Shown piece by piece: positions 35,044-44,675 of a stretch of DNA of 64,000 nt; the first letter of the stretch is position 1; each line of letters begins with the position of its first letter. Source of the DNA: Photobacterium aphoticum. Lineage in GTDB: Bacteria > Pseudomonadota > Gammaproteobacteria > Enterobacterales > Vibrionaceae. The stretch lies in contig NZ_LDOV01000030.1 in the NCBI RefSeq assembly GCF_001029435.1, positions 62,001 to 126,000 on the forward strand, in the 5' to 3' direction. Both the position numbers and the translations under genes were made by a program. The notes under the pieces are model-generated. The model was not told where the DNA came from. It worked only from the letters and a program-made list of their open reading frames with translations, and searched no databases.

Positions 35044-36666
35044 ATGCAACGACGACTGCGCAGTATGGGGTTCACCCTGCTGATCGCGCTGTACTTTACA
35101 GTGTTTCAGAACATGGCTTTATGGCATCACTTGTCGGTGTTGTATGCCGCGCAAAAAGTGCAGGGTTGGGGCTTTTTGTTGACCGTTCCCGTCTTTATTT
35201 TTGTGTTGATGAACGTCGTGTTTACCTTGTTGATCTGGCCGCGTGTGTACAAGGTGATTGTGCCGGTATTGATACTGGCCGCCACCGGGGTGACCTATGC
35301 CATGTATCAGTACGGAGTGGTGTTTGACCACGGCATGATGGTTAATGTGGTGGAAACCGATACCCATGAAGCCACCAGTTACCTGTCGCCGGCGTTGTTT
35401 GGCTGGTTTATTGGCTTGGCGGTGATCCCGTTGATTCTGCTCTGGCGTGTGAAAGTCGATTTTGGCGCGTCTACCCGTCAACTTATACTAAAGAAAGGCA
35501 TGAGCATCTTGCTGTCTCTTGTGGTGGTCGGGGCGATTGCGGGCCTGTATTACAAAGACTATGCCTCTTTATTGCGTAACCACAGCGAAATTAAAGCCAT
35601 GATCAACCCGACCAACTTCCTCAGTGCGGGTTATCGCGTGTTAAAAGAGCGCGTGTATGAAGCGCACTTACCGTTTGAGGTCATCGGTACTGATGCGGTG
35701 GATCGCAATGCGGCGCTTGCAGAAAAAGGCAAACCTAATGTATTAGTGCTGGTGGTAGGGGAAACGGCGCGCGCACAAGACTATGCACTGGATGGTTACG
35801 ATCGCAATACCAATCCGTATTTATCGAAAGAGTCGATTTTGAGTTACCAGAACGTGTCGTCGTGCGGCACGGCCACCGCTGTGTCTGTGCCGTGTATGTT
35901 CTCGCGCATGACGCATGACAATTACGACGCGTTAACGGCGCGCCATCAAGAAGGCTTGTTGGATGTGCTTAAGCATGCGGGTGTGTCGGTCACATGGATC
36001 GATAATAACAGTGGCAGCAAAGGCGTAGCGAATCGCGTCAACGTGATCATCACGCAGGGCAGCAATGATCCTACTTTGTGTCCGGATGGCATGTGTTACG
36101 ACGGCATCTTACTGAAGCCGCTGAAACAACAGCTGGCCCATATTGAAGGGGATACCGTGATTGTACTGCATCTGATGGGCAGTCACGGCCCGACGTACGC
36201 CAAGCGTTATCCAAAAGCCTTTGCGCGTTTTAAGCCAGTGTGTGAAACCAGCGATCTGCAGCAATGCTCACAGGAAGCCTTGATTAACACCTATGACAAT
36301 TCACTGGTGTACACCGATTACATTTTGGATCAAATCATTGGCTTGTTAAAAGAAGAGAGCAGCAAGGTCAATGGGGCGATGCTGTATATGTCGGATCACG
36401 GCGAGTCGTTGGGCGAGCAGGGTATTTATCTGCACGGTATGCCATATTCCATCGCACCGAGTCAGCAAACCCACATTCCGATGATCACCTGGTTCTCGCC
36501 AACGTTTACCCAGCACCAGCGCTTGGATGGACAGTGTATGTCACAGGTCGCACAACATGATAAACTGTCGCACGATAATGTTTTTCATACGGTATTGGGC
36601 ATGATGGATATCAGCACCAACACGTATGATCCTCATCTCGACATGTTGGCGGCTTGCCGACAGTGA
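35044..36666 (+). CDS. eptA: lipid A phosphoethanolamine transferase, EptA family
   Basis: A 540-residue inner-membrane enzyme with about five N-terminal membrane helices (to about residue 180) and a periplasmic alkaline-phosphatase-like domain. Motifs: VLVVGETARAQDYALDGYDRNTNP with the catalytic threonine in GETAR; SSCGTATAVSVPCMFSR; VLHLMGSHGPTYAKRYP; MSDHGESLGEQGIYLHGMPY with metal ligands. It transfers phosphoethanolamine from phosphatidylethanolamine to lipid A, lowering negative charge and polymyxin binding. Start at ATG 35044 behind AGGTGA; GTG 35035 is possible. Followed 70 bases later by dgkA. Confidence 0.92.
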   Translation: MQRRLRSMGFTLLIALYFTVFQNMALWHHLSVLYAAQKVQGWGFLLTVPVFIFVLMNVVFTLLIWPRVYKVIVPVLILAATGVTYAMYQYGVVFDHGMMVNVVETDTHEATSYLSPALFGWFIGLAVIPLILLWRVKVDFGASTRQLILKKGMSILLSLVVVGAIAGLYYKDYASLLRNHSEIKAMINPTNFLSAGYRVLKERVYEAHLPFEVIGTDAVDRNAALAEKGKPNVLVLVVGETARAQDYALDGYDRNTNPYLSKESILSYQNVSSCGTATAVSVPCMFSRMTHDNYDALTARHQEGLLDVLKHAGVSVTWIDNNSGSKGVANRVNVIITQGSNDPTLCPDGMCYDGILLKPLKQQLAHIEGDTVIVLHLMGSHGPTYAKRYPKAFARFKPVCETSDLQQCSQEALINTYDNSLVYTDYILDQIIGLLKEESSKVNGAMLYMSDHGESLGEQGIYLHGMPYSIAPSQQTHIPMITWFSPTFTQHQRLDGQCMSQVAQHDKLSHDNVFHTVLGMMDISTNTYDPHLDMLAACRQ

Positions 36667-36736
36667 GCGAAAGCGCCGCAAACGGTGCGATAAGCAATGC
36701 AGCAAGCGAAATAGATAAGTAATAAAAGAGAAGCAG

Positions 36737-37108
36737 ATGAAACCGGGAGCAACAGGTATTACCCGCATCATGAATGCGACGGTGTATTCGATGCAAGGGC
36801 TGAAAGCCGCATGGCAAAATGAAGCGGCGTTTCGTCAGGAAAGCGTATTACTGTTGGTGGCCATTGCGATCACCAGCCTTTTGCCAGTGAGCCTGTATGA
36901 GCAGGTTGCGATGCTGGCCTGTATCGTGTTGGTGATGATCGTCGAGTTGATGAACTCCGCCATTGAAGCCGTGGTGGATCGTATAGGCCCTGAGCGTCAT
37001 GAGCTGTCTGGCCGTGCGAAAGACATCGGCTCAGCGGCTGTCTTTGTGGCCATGGTGCTTACCGGTATGGTGTGGGCGGCAATTCTGTACACGACCTATT
37101 TGGCATAA
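36737..37108 (+). CDS. dgkA: diacylglycerol kinase
   Basis: A 123-residue integral membrane kinase with three helices. The family segment EAAFRQE near 31-37 and the signature VELMNSAIEAVVDRIGPERHELSGRAKDIGSAAVF are present. It phosphorylates diacylglycerol to phosphatidate. The pairing with eptA makes sense: phosphoethanolamine transfer from phosphatidylethanolamine leaves diacylglycerol, which DgkA recycles. A strong ribosome site (AAGAGAAG) precedes the ATG, and a terminator follows. Confidence 0.95.
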   Translation: MKPGATGITRIMNATVYSMQGLKAAWQNEAAFRQESVLLLVAIAITSLLPVSLYEQVAMLACIVLVMIVELMNSAIEAVVDRIGPERHELSGRAKDIGSAAVFVAMVLTGMVWAAILYTTYLA

Positions 37109-37131
37109 CGCAAGGCGTGATGCGAAAAATG

Positions 37132-37161
37132 AAAAAGCCACGACCGTTGTCGTGGCTTTTT
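37132..37161 (+). terminator. terminator after dgkA
   Basis: GCCACGAC and GTCGTGGC form a perfect stem around CGTT, flanked by A-run and T-run, so it can act in both directions, serving also the convergent zinc ribbon gene. Confidence 0.9.
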
Positions 37162-37189
37162 GCTATGAATAACCGCGAGGGCGAAGTAT

Positions 37190-37390
37190 TTAGCTGCGCG
37201 AAATAACCCATTCAGCATTGCAGTCTTTACACGTTAATTGTGCTTCACTGATACTCTTACCCACAATTTGTGTCTGGGTGGATTGGCATTCAGGGCACTG
37301 CGTCCGCGTCGGAGGGCAATTGATCTCAACGCAATGATTCTTATTGTCTTTGGCTTTGACCATTGGTTGTTTGCAATCTGGGCACAACAT
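37190..37390 (-). CDS. small zinc-ribbon protein
   Basis: A 66-residue soluble protein with two zinc-binding ribbons: CPDCKQPM, then C-x4-C around residues 20-25, CPECQ and CKDCNAEW. Eight cysteines in CxxC-type pairs can bind two zinc ions. No further domain is present. Function unknown; similar small ribbons are found in Vibrionaceae as stand-alone proteins. AAGGAG is close to the ATG (ATAAGGAGTATTAATA). Confidence 0.7.
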   Translation of the reverse strand: MLCPDCKQPMVKAKDNKNHCVEINCPPTRTQCPECQSTQTQIVGKSISEAQLTCKDCNAEWVISRS

Positions 37391-37673
37391 TATTAATACT
37401 CCTTATTAATGCACTGACATCATGTCAGCGATGCACACATTACTTGTCTACACTGGTACGAATATTGCGCAAATATTTCGACAGTGTCAGAAAAATAATC
37501 TCTGCTCTTGTAATAGCATTGTTGACAGACCGTGACTATCTCTGTGTGTAGATTGTTCTTTGTTTGTTGATATAGATCATAACTATGTCCAAACAGAGAA
37601 TAATTTTGCAAAAGATGCGCTAAGCCGCCGATAGGTGCCATAACCATAGGGTGAGAATGGCAATTGCAGCAAG
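37391..37673. other. intergenic region, promoter of zinc-ribbon gene
   Basis: About 280 bases; short frames on both strands have no support. Nothing specific recognised. Confidence 0.4.
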
Positions 37674-40592
37674 TTAACGGGTGGTGTCTTTGGCCAGATC
37701 GGGCTCTCCACTGCGTTGCAAAATACGCGCTCGCGCTTGGTCGCGTAAGGCAACTGTTGCTTGCCATGTTTTCCCTTCTGGGGGCAGGGGGGAATCAATA
37801 CTCACAGTGATCGCCCCTCTACGGGGAAACAACGATCGATCACGTAATATCGAGCGGGTGCCCCGTAAGGTAATAGGGACAATGGGGATCTGCTGTTGGG
37901 TCGCAATCTGAAACGCCCCTAAGTGAAAGTCATGGATCCCGGCCATGCGATACAGCGTCCCTTCCGGAAACACCGTCAGCGGTGCACCAGACATTGCACT
38001 TTCTGCCATCTTTTCTGTATCCGACAGGCTTTGTTTGACGTTAAAGCGCTCAACAAAGTGGCTGCCGATTTTGGTGAGAAAAATGCGGGCGATCGGTTGG
38101 CGAAGTAATTCTGCCTTGGCGACAAATTGGTGATCACACCCTGTTGCGGCAGCCAGCACCAGCCCATCTAAATAACTGGCATGATTGGCAACCACAATAA
38201 ACGGTGTGCCCTTGGGGGGAAGGTTGGCTTGTCCTTCAAGGGTTAATCGGGTACGTGTCAGCCAAAAGAGGGCGCGGGCTCCTGCGCGTGTCACGTGCCA
38301 GCAGGCTTGGCGTGATGGCAGCAGGGCGACCAGTATCCACACCGGTACAGCCAACGTGATCATGGCCAGCCACATGTAGGCCGCAAACAGGTAATCCCCC
38401 AATCCTCCTAAGCCCCGCTTCGTGGTGTGCCACAGTCCGACCCCCGTCAGCCGAACGGTTTGCCACCACACTGCCCGCTGCGGGGCATGCAGGCTGTGGG
38501 TTTGATACAGATCCTGACAGGCCGAGCGGCGGATTTTTCCGCTGGATGTTTTAGGAATGGTGCGCGGCGGGCAAATCACCACATCATCCGTCGGCACACT
38601 GAGCAGGTTAACGGCCAAGGATTGGATCTGACTCTTTAGCTGTTGCTGGGTGTCATCATCGCTATGGTGCGATTCGGCCAGTACAATCAGTTGTTCGGTA
38701 CCAGCGTGAGGGGAGTGGCTGGCAAACACGGCAACACAGCCTTTGCGTATGCCGGTCAGTTGACTGACGGCACTTTCGAGTTCATGGGGATAAATATTGC
38801 GTCCGGCTTTGATGATGATGTCTTTGGTGCGCCCGGTCAGAAACAGTTCGCCATCCATGGTCAGGCCTCTGTCGCCGGTACGTAGCCAGCTGTCATGGAA
38901 TAAGGTCTCGGTTTTGTCCGGTTCATGGTAATAGCCCTGTGTGGCTGACGGGCCTTTAAACTCCACTTCGCCTTCCTGTCGGTCCGGCATTTCTCGCCCG
39001 AACGGATCCACAATGCGGATCTGATGGCCGCCGAGGGGATGTCCAAGACCAATCAGCGGGAGTATTTGTTTTTCGTCTGTGTCATGGTGAGGCGAAGCGC
39101 AGGGTATGGCATGCCCGCTTTGCATCATGCGTTGGCGATCCACATATTCAATGCGTGGCGTGCGCACCGTGGTCGGAAAGGTTAAGCCTACCGATGACTC
39201 AGCCAGTCCGTACACTGGCGACATGGCTTCCTGCCGAAAGCCGAAACGGGCAAACCGTTCTGTAAAGGCGGTGATCGTTCGTGGGCTGATGGGTTCGGCC
39301 CCGTTCCAGGAGAGTCGCCATTGGCTGAGATCCAACCCTTTCAGCGCAGATTCCTCCACTTTGTTAACGCACAGTTCATAGGCAAAATTGGGCGCCGGAG
39401 AGAGGGTGCCCTTGTGATGGTGGATCGCCCATAGCCACCGTTCGGGTTTCGAGAGAAACAGCAGCGGCGACATGATCACCAACGGCATGGCGTGGTACAG
39501 GCTACCCAGCCAGGCACCAATTAAGCCCATGTCGTGATACACCGGCAGCCAGCTGACAAACACATCTTTTGAACTGGCATTGACCGCTTTGCCCATGGCG
39601 CGAATATTGGCGAGCAAATTGGCGTGCGTTAGCATCACGCCCTTGGGAACACCGGTACTGCCCGATGTATATTGTAAAAAGGCAATGTCATCGGCGTGCG
39701 GGGTGCCAATGCCAGCGATGTCTGCCTGCTGATGTGTGTGTGGCGGAGGTGATGTTGGTGCTGCCTGATGGCGCAGGGCTTCTACGGAGACAATGGCATG
39801 CAGGGAATCGACCTGCAATCGTAATAAGCGCGAGAGCGGCTTGCCTTCTGGTAGGGTGATCATCAGTTTCACGCCTGCATTCTGCAAAATTTTGGCGTGC
39901 CGCATCAGGTGATCTTCAATTTGCGAAGGGCGGGCCGGTGGATAAATGGGGACCGGGATCGCGCGGGCGTAAAGGATGCCGAAGAAGCTATAAAAATAGT
40001 CATTGCTGGTGGGCAGCATGATGGCGACGGTATCACCCGGTGCAATGCCTGCGTGTATTAATCCTCGGGCAATCTCTTGCGCGTGAGTTTGCAAGGTGCG
40101 GTAGCTGATAATGTCGATATCAGTGGCGTTTTGGTACACATACAAATGTTGCCGATCGGGGTGCTGCGTGACATGCCAATCCAGCAGGCCTTGTAGTGTG
40201 GTGACGTGCGTGGGCGTATCGCTGACGTGGGCCAGATTGATGGCAGCGGTTTCTTCTCCTGTGTAAAACGACGGTGGGCCTGCCATTTCAGCCTGTGCGT
40301 GACGCTGGGCATGATGCACGGCAGTAAGCAGATCTTGCAGGGTTTCACTGGTGGCCAGTGTTTGATCATCCAGTGTGACACCAAACAGCCGCTCCGTACG
40401 CTGGAGCAGTTCTGCCCGGCTTAAGCTATCAAATCCCAGATCCGCGTCCAGCGCCGTGTGAAGCGTGATCGGCTCGGGAGGCGATTGGTGCTGATTGAGT
40501 TCCTGATAAAGCGCATGCACAAGGGCGAGTAATTGTTGAGCCTCAGAGCGAGGGTCGGAAGCGGTGTGGCGGGTGTCAGTGGTGTCGGGCAT
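37674..40592 (-). CDS. ACP - acyl-AMP ligase - PlsC-type acyltransferase fusion
   Basis: A 972-residue protein joining three domains. Residues about 20-95 are an acyl carrier protein with the phosphopantetheine serine in DLGFDSLSRAEL (Ser about 56). Residues about 140-690 are an adenylate-forming ligase with FLQYTSGSTGVPKGVM, PVYGLAESSVGLTFP, WLRTGDRGLTMDGELFLTGR and a terminal lysine region PKTSSGKIRRS; the order resembles fatty-acyl-AMP ligases. After a hydrophobic segment (LAMITLAVPVWILVALL) there is a PlsC/LPLAT domain with NHASYLDG (HX4D) and FPEGTLYR. It could activate a free fatty acid, load it on its own ACP and transfer it to an acceptor at the membrane. Start at ATG 40592 with AGG upstream. 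The gene stands alone; acceptor unknown. Confidence 0.88.
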   Translation of the reverse strand: MPDTTDTRHTASDPRSEAQQLLALVHALYQELNQHQSPPEPITLHTALDADLGFDSLSRAELLQRTERLFGVTLDDQTLATSETLQDLLTAVHHAQRHAQAEMAGPPSFYTGEETAAINLAHVSDTPTHVTTLQGLLDWHVTQHPDRQHLYVYQNATDIDIISYRTLQTHAQEIARGLIHAGIAPGDTVAIMLPTSNDYFYSFFGILYARAIPVPIYPPARPSQIEDHLMRHAKILQNAGVKLMITLPEGKPLSRLLRLQVDSLHAIVSVEALRHQAAPTSPPPHTHQQADIAGIGTPHADDIAFLQYTSGSTGVPKGVMLTHANLLANIRAMGKAVNASSKDVFVSWLPVYHDMGLIGAWLGSLYHAMPLVIMSPLLFLSKPERWLWAIHHHKGTLSPAPNFAYELCVNKVEESALKGLDLSQWRLSWNGAEPISPRTITAFTERFARFGFRQEAMSPVYGLAESSVGLTFPTTVRTPRIEYVDRQRMMQSGHAIPCASPHHDTDEKQILPLIGLGHPLGGHQIRIVDPFGREMPDRQEGEVEFKGPSATQGYYHEPDKTETLFHDSWLRTGDRGLTMDGELFLTGRTKDIIIKAGRNIYPHELESAVSQLTGIRKGCVAVFASHSPHAGTEQLIVLAESHHSDDDTQQQLKSQIQSLAVNLLSVPTDDVVICPPRTIPKTSSGKIRRSACQDLYQTHSLHAPQRAVWWQTVRLTGVGLWHTTKRGLGGLGDYLFAAYMWLAMITLAVPVWILVALLPSRQACWHVTRAGARALFWLTRTRLTLEGQANLPPKGTPFIVVANHASYLDGLVLAAATGCDHQFVAKAELLRQPIARIFLTKIGSHFVERFNVKQSLSDTEKMAESAMSGAPLTVFPEGTLYRMAGIHDFHLGAFQIATQQQIPIVPITLRGTRSILRDRSLFPRRGAITVSIDSPLPPEGKTWQATVALRDQARARILQRSGEPDLAKDTTR

Positions 40593-40726
40593 CGTCACGA
40601 CCTGTTTTTATTGTTATCGTCTGCCATAAAGTGTAGTGAATATTTTTAAAAACAGGGTGATACCCACTGATCCTTATCACGATGTGTGAATAAGGCTCAG
40701 TGGGTAGGTTCGGCAGGCTGTGACGC

Positions 40727-42598
40727 TTATTTCACCTCGACATCTTTTATGTCGGCATGTTTTACATCCACATCCTCCGCAATGAAGCCACCGGTTTGGT
40801 GATCCCACAGTTGGGCGTAGATGCCTTTCTGAGCCAGCAGTTCTTTGTGCGAGCCTTGCTCAACGATTTGGCCCTGATCTAGCACGATCAGACGATCCAT
40901 CGCGGCGATGGTCGACAAACGGTGGGCAATCGCGATGACGGTTTTGCCTTCCATCAACTCATACAGACTTTCCTGAATTGCGGCTTCCACTTCGGAGTCC
41001 AGTGCAGAGGTCGCTTCATCCAAGATCAGGATAGGTGCATCTTTCAGCAGGACACGGGATATCGCAATACGCTGGCGCTGACCACCAGAGAGTTTCACCC
41101 CGCGCTCACCCACTTGGGCATCGTAGCCAACGTTGCCGTGTGGATCGGTCAGGGTGTCAATGAACTCATGGGCGTGCGCTTGTTTGGTGGCACTCAGCAG
41201 TTCTTCTTCTGTGGCATCCGGACGACCGTACAGAATGTTCTCACGGATCGAACGGTGTAGCAGGGAAGTATCTTGTGTCACCATGCCGATTTGGCCGCGC
41301 AGCGATTCTTGCTTCACATCAGAAATCGTTTGGCCGTCAATCTTGATCGCGCCGGATTCCACATCGTGGAAACGCATCAGCAGGTTCACCAGCGTTGACT
41401 TACCGGCACCCGAGCGGCCAATCAAACCAATCTTTTCACCTGGTTTGATGTTCAGGTTCAGGTTATCAATCACGCCTTTCTTCTCACCGTAATGGAAGCT
41501 GACGTTTTCAAAGGTAATGCCGCCTTCGGGTACGTTCAGATCCGGCGCATTTGGCTTGTCTTCAATCGCGATAGGCTGTGACAAAGTCTTCATGCCATCA
41601 ACCACGGTACCGATGTTTTCAAACAAGCTGCCCACCTCCCACATGATCCACTTGGACATGCCGTTAATGCGTAACGCCAGGCTTACCGCAATGGCAATGG
41701 CACCAATGGTGATGGCCGAGCCTGTCCAAAGCCAAATCGACATACCGGCAATAATGAACACCAGCAGGTAGTTAATGGCTTCCACCGACAGGTTAAACCC
41801 CGTCACGAGGCGCATTTGACGGTACACGGTATCAATGAAGCCGCTCATGCCTTGCTCGGCATATTCGGTTTCACGGTTTGTGTGCGAGAACAGTTTCACC
41901 GTTGAGATGTTGGTGTAGCTGTCGACGATACGGCCGGTCATCATGGAGCGGGCATCCGCTTGCTCGGTGGCCACTTTTTTCAGTTTTGGCACGTAGTAGC
42001 ACTGAATGCCGATGTAGCCGGCCAGCCACAGCAGCATCGGGATCATCAAGCGGCTGTCTGCCTGACCGATCATCACTACCATCGAGGTGAAATACACCGT
42101 GATGTACACAAGCACATCCAGCAGTTTCATCACCGATTCACGCACTGCCAACGCGGTTTGCATCACTTTAGTGGCAATACGGCCGGCAAATTCATCTTGA
42201 TAGAAAGAGACGCTTTGACGCAGCAGGTAACGGTGTGCCAGCCAGCGGATCGACATCGGGTAGTTACCCAATAAGGTTTGGTGGATCACCAAAGAGTGCA
42301 GGGTAATCAGGACCGGTACCACGACCAGCACGATCAGGCCCATGCCGATCATCTTACCGCCTTCTTCCGCCCAGAAGGTGTCCGGGTTGTGGGTCGAGAG
42401 CCAATCCACCAATTGGCCCATAAAGCCAAACAGGGAGACTTCGACAATGGCGATCAAGGCACTGAGGACAGACATCGCCAGCAATGGCCAGCCAAAACCA
42501 CGGGTATAGTAGCGACAAAACGCAAACAGCGTCTTGGGCGGCTGTTGCGGTTCATGCGGGGGAAAGGCTTGGGTCAGCTTTTCAAAACGTTCGTACAT
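40727..42598 (-). CDS. ABC exporter, fused permease and ATPase
   Basis: A half-transporter of about 623 residues. The N-terminal membrane domain (about 30-330) has six helices; the ATPase (about 370-600) has Walker A GRSGAGKST, signature LSGGQRQRIAISRVLL, Walker B PILILDEATSALD and switch histidine AHRLSTIAAMD. The TMD features (YQDEFAGRIATKVMQTALAVRE) recall the multidrug/lipid exporter branch. Start at 42598 is preferred over an in-frame TTG at 42631, where no ribosome site is present. The substrate cannot be read. Homodimer expected. Confidence 0.9.
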   Translation of the reverse strand: MYERFEKLTQAFPPHEPQQPPKTLFAFCRYYTRGFGWPLLAMSVLSALIAIVEVSLFGFMGQLVDWLSTHNPDTFWAEEGGKMIGMGLIVLVVVPVLITLHSLVIHQTLLGNYPMSIRWLAHRYLLRQSVSFYQDEFAGRIATKVMQTALAVRESVMKLLDVLVYITVYFTSMVVMIGQADSRLMIPMLLWLAGYIGIQCYYVPKLKKVATEQADARSMMTGRIVDSYTNISTVKLFSHTNRETEYAEQGMSGFIDTVYRQMRLVTGFNLSVEAINYLLVFIIAGMSIWLWTGSAITIGAIAIAVSLALRINGMSKWIMWEVGSLFENIGTVVDGMKTLSQPIAIEDKPNAPDLNVPEGGITFENVSFHYGEKKGVIDNLNLNIKPGEKIGLIGRSGAGKSTLVNLLMRFHDVESGAIKIDGQTISDVKQESLRGQIGMVTQDTSLLHRSIRENILYGRPDATEEELLSATKQAHAHEFIDTLTDPHGNVGYDAQVGERGVKLSGGQRQRIAISRVLLKDAPILILDEATSALDSEVEAAIQESLYELMEGKTVIAIAHRLSTIAAMDRLIVLDQGQIVEQGSHKELLAQKGIYAQLWDHQTGGFIAEDVDVKHADIKDVEVK

Positions 42599-42941
42599 AA
42601 AATGAGGATTCCCGTTAGTGACGTTTTTCAACGTGAAGAGGGAGTATTTTACCTGTCTGGTTCAAGGGAAGTAAGGCGTTTACAGCGGCTTTCTGTGTGA
42701 AGACCGCTTTCTTTATTGAGCGATCACAGAATGTGTTTGCAACACAATGAAAGCCACTGAAATCCCTAAAAGTTTTGGGGGCTTTGCGATGACCTGCAGA
42801 GGGGGAGGCAGAGGGATGAACAGAGGGGGGAGCAGGGGCAGGAATTTATTCGCCAAAATCAGCGGTGGACGCTATACCTCCAGACGCAAGCGTGGTTAAC
42901 TTGGCGCAAAGACAATCATCGTGATGGTAAGGAATAGTTTC
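42599..42941. promoter_or_regulatory. divergent promoter region
   Basis: About 340 bases between the ABC exporter and the SMP-30 gene. It has a purine-rich tract (GAGGGGGAGGCAGAGGG near 42797) but no palindrome or RNA that I recognise. Confidence 0.35.
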
Positions 42942-43805
42942 ATGAAAGATGTGCAGACACTCAGCCTTGAATTTCAACCCCTGGTCGCGCAAGGGTTTAC
43001 CCTGGCCGAGTGCCCGCGTTGGGATTGGCGTCATCAGACCTGGTGTTGGGTCGATATCGCAGAAGGTGAGATCTGGCGACTGACGAACGGGCAGGCACAA
43101 GCGCGCCGTTGGGATGACATGCTGGGCTGCTTTGCCCTGTGGAAAGAGGACGGCTTCGTGCTGGCGACCAAAACCGGTGTGTACGCATTGGAAAACTGGG
43201 ATGCGGAGCGCCAGTTGATTGCGCCGTTGCAAAAAACGCACCCACGCATGCGCTTTAATGATGGCCGTTGTGCGCCGGGTGGACGTCTGATTGCCGGTAC
43301 CCGTAACGGGGCGAAAGAGGGCGATCAGGGCCAGTTCTATCAACTGCAACAAGGCGGCCAGCTTGAGGCGATGCCGATGTTCGCATGGACCTGTAATGGT
43401 CTGGCATTCTCACCGTGTGGGAACGTGTTGTACTGGGCGGATACCGGCTCTAGTCTGATCTACCGTGCCGATTACAACCCACAAACCGGCGAGTACGGCG
43501 AAAGCACCGTGTTCTGTGATTTGACCGCATTTAACGGTCGTCCGGACGGGGCGAGTGTCGACAGCGAAGGCGGTTACTGGGTGGCGATGTATAGCGGCCA
43601 GTCGGTCGTGCGTATTGATCCGACTGGTACGGTGAGCCATGTGATCCCGGTGCCGTTGGAAAACCCGACCATGGTGGCATTGGGCGGTGAAAACGGTAAC
43701 CAGTTGGTGGTGACCAGCGCCGCTGGCAGCGATAAACCGGGTGAAGTTATCACGGCAACAATTGCGTGGCAGGCGGTGAACGAGCCACTGATTACCACAT
43801 TGTGA
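42942..43805 (+). CDS. SMP-30/gluconolactonase-family protein
   Basis: A 287-residue six-bladed beta-propeller of the SMP-30/LRE family. Metal ligands: Glu in LAECPRWDWRHQTWCWVD, Asn in MRFNDGRCAPGGRLIAGT, Asn in WTCNGLAFSPCGNVLYWADT and Asp in GRPDGASVDSEGGYWVA. Members hydrolyse aldonolactones. The start at 42942 follows AAGGAA; an upstream ATG at 42921 has no site. No sugar dehydrogenase is adjacent to say which lactone. Confidence 0.88.
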   Translation: MKDVQTLSLEFQPLVAQGFTLAECPRWDWRHQTWCWVDIAEGEIWRLTNGQAQARRWDDMLGCFALWKEDGFVLATKTGVYALENWDAERQLIAPLQKTHPRMRFNDGRCAPGGRLIAGTRNGAKEGDQGQFYQLQQGGQLEAMPMFAWTCNGLAFSPCGNVLYWADTGSSLIYRADYNPQTGEYGESTVFCDLTAFNGRPDGASVDSEGGYWVAMYSGQSVVRIDPTGTVSHVIPVPLENPTMVALGGENGNQLVVTSAAGSDKPGEVITATIAWQAVNEPLITTL

Positions 43806-43936
43806 TAACGATGGGCTCAGACGAATAAACGGCACCGGCATCGGGCGAAAAAACACGGCAAGGCGCACAGTTTTTGCGTGTTGATGCGGTAGAGTAGCGA
43901 ACAGCCATGGACTGACCATTTGTTAAAGGATTAACC

Positions 43937-44560
43937 GTGTATTTCGATGTATTGATGAACGTGATTGTGATTTGGACCGTCGCGTGCATGACCCCCGGTG
44001 CCAACGTGATTTTGACCATCAACAGTGCCCTGAGTACCCAACGTCGACAAGCCAGTGGTGCTGCTGTGGGCGTAAGCTTGGCAGTGATGTTGTGGGGCGC
44101 GCTGGGCGCATCGGGGTTGTTGGTGGTGCTTAATAGCATGCCGGCTTTGTTTACCGTGATGAAAGTGCTCGGTGGGGGCTACCTGATCTATTTGGGGATC
44201 ACCCGTTGCTACCGCGCTCATAAGGCAGTGTCGGCGTTAGATCTGGATGCCAGCCATGCCAAACACAGTGGCTTTTATCCGTTGCTGCGACATGCTTTTA
44301 TTACCAGCATTTTAAACCCGAAAACCGGTCTGTTCGTGGTGAGTTTGTTCTCGCTGGCGATGCCGGCCACCATGACCGTAGGCCTGACGGTGACCACAAT
44401 GCTGGCGATGGGCATCATTACCTTGGCGTGGCACAGCCTGTTGGTACTGTACTTTTCGCAAGCGCGGGCACAAGCCTTGTACCGTCGTTCAACCAAGTGG
44501 GTGGATTACGCAACAGGCGGATTATTTACGCTGTTTGGGTTGAAGGTGTTATCCAGCTAA
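43937..44560 (+). CDS. LysE/RhtB-family amino acid exporter
   Basis: A 207-residue inner-membrane protein with about six hydrophobic segments. The family N-terminus WTVACMTPGANVILTINSALSTQRRQASGAAVG carries the conserved TPGxN. LGGGYLIYLGITRCYRA and ILNPKTGLFVVSLFS are further family segments. Start codon is GTG at 43937, with AAAGGA 7 bases upstream. Exports an amino acid or derivative; specificity unknown. Ends with a terminator. Confidence 0.9.
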   Translation: MYFDVLMNVIVIWTVACMTPGANVILTINSALSTQRRQASGAAVGVSLAVMLWGALGASGLLVVLNSMPALFTVMKVLGGGYLIYLGITRCYRAHKAVSALDLDASHAKHSGFYPLLRHAFITSILNPKTGLFVVSLFSLAMPATMTVGLTVTTMLAMGIITLAWHSLLVLYFSQARAQALYRRSTKWVDYATGGLFTLFGLKVLSS

Positions 44561-44587
44561 GTCTGAGCTTAGTCTCCGATCAAAAAT

Positions 44588-44621
44588 AAAAATGCCAGCC
44601 TCTTTAGGGCTGGCATTTTTT
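44588..44621 (+). terminator. terminator between LysE-type and AsmA genes
   Basis: AAAAATGCCAGCC pairs perfectly with GGCTGGCATTTTT; flanking A-run and T-run let it serve both convergent genes. Confidence 0.9.
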
Positions 44622-44675
44622 ATGGCGATGCTTTACTGCGATGTAAGGACGGAGTAGCGTTTGATGTTTTACGGT

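Noticed and set aside
37420..37798. Minus-strand frames of 115 and 71 codons overlapping the end of the ACP-ligase gene
   Set aside because: Overlap a strong gene in another frame and lack ribosome sites.
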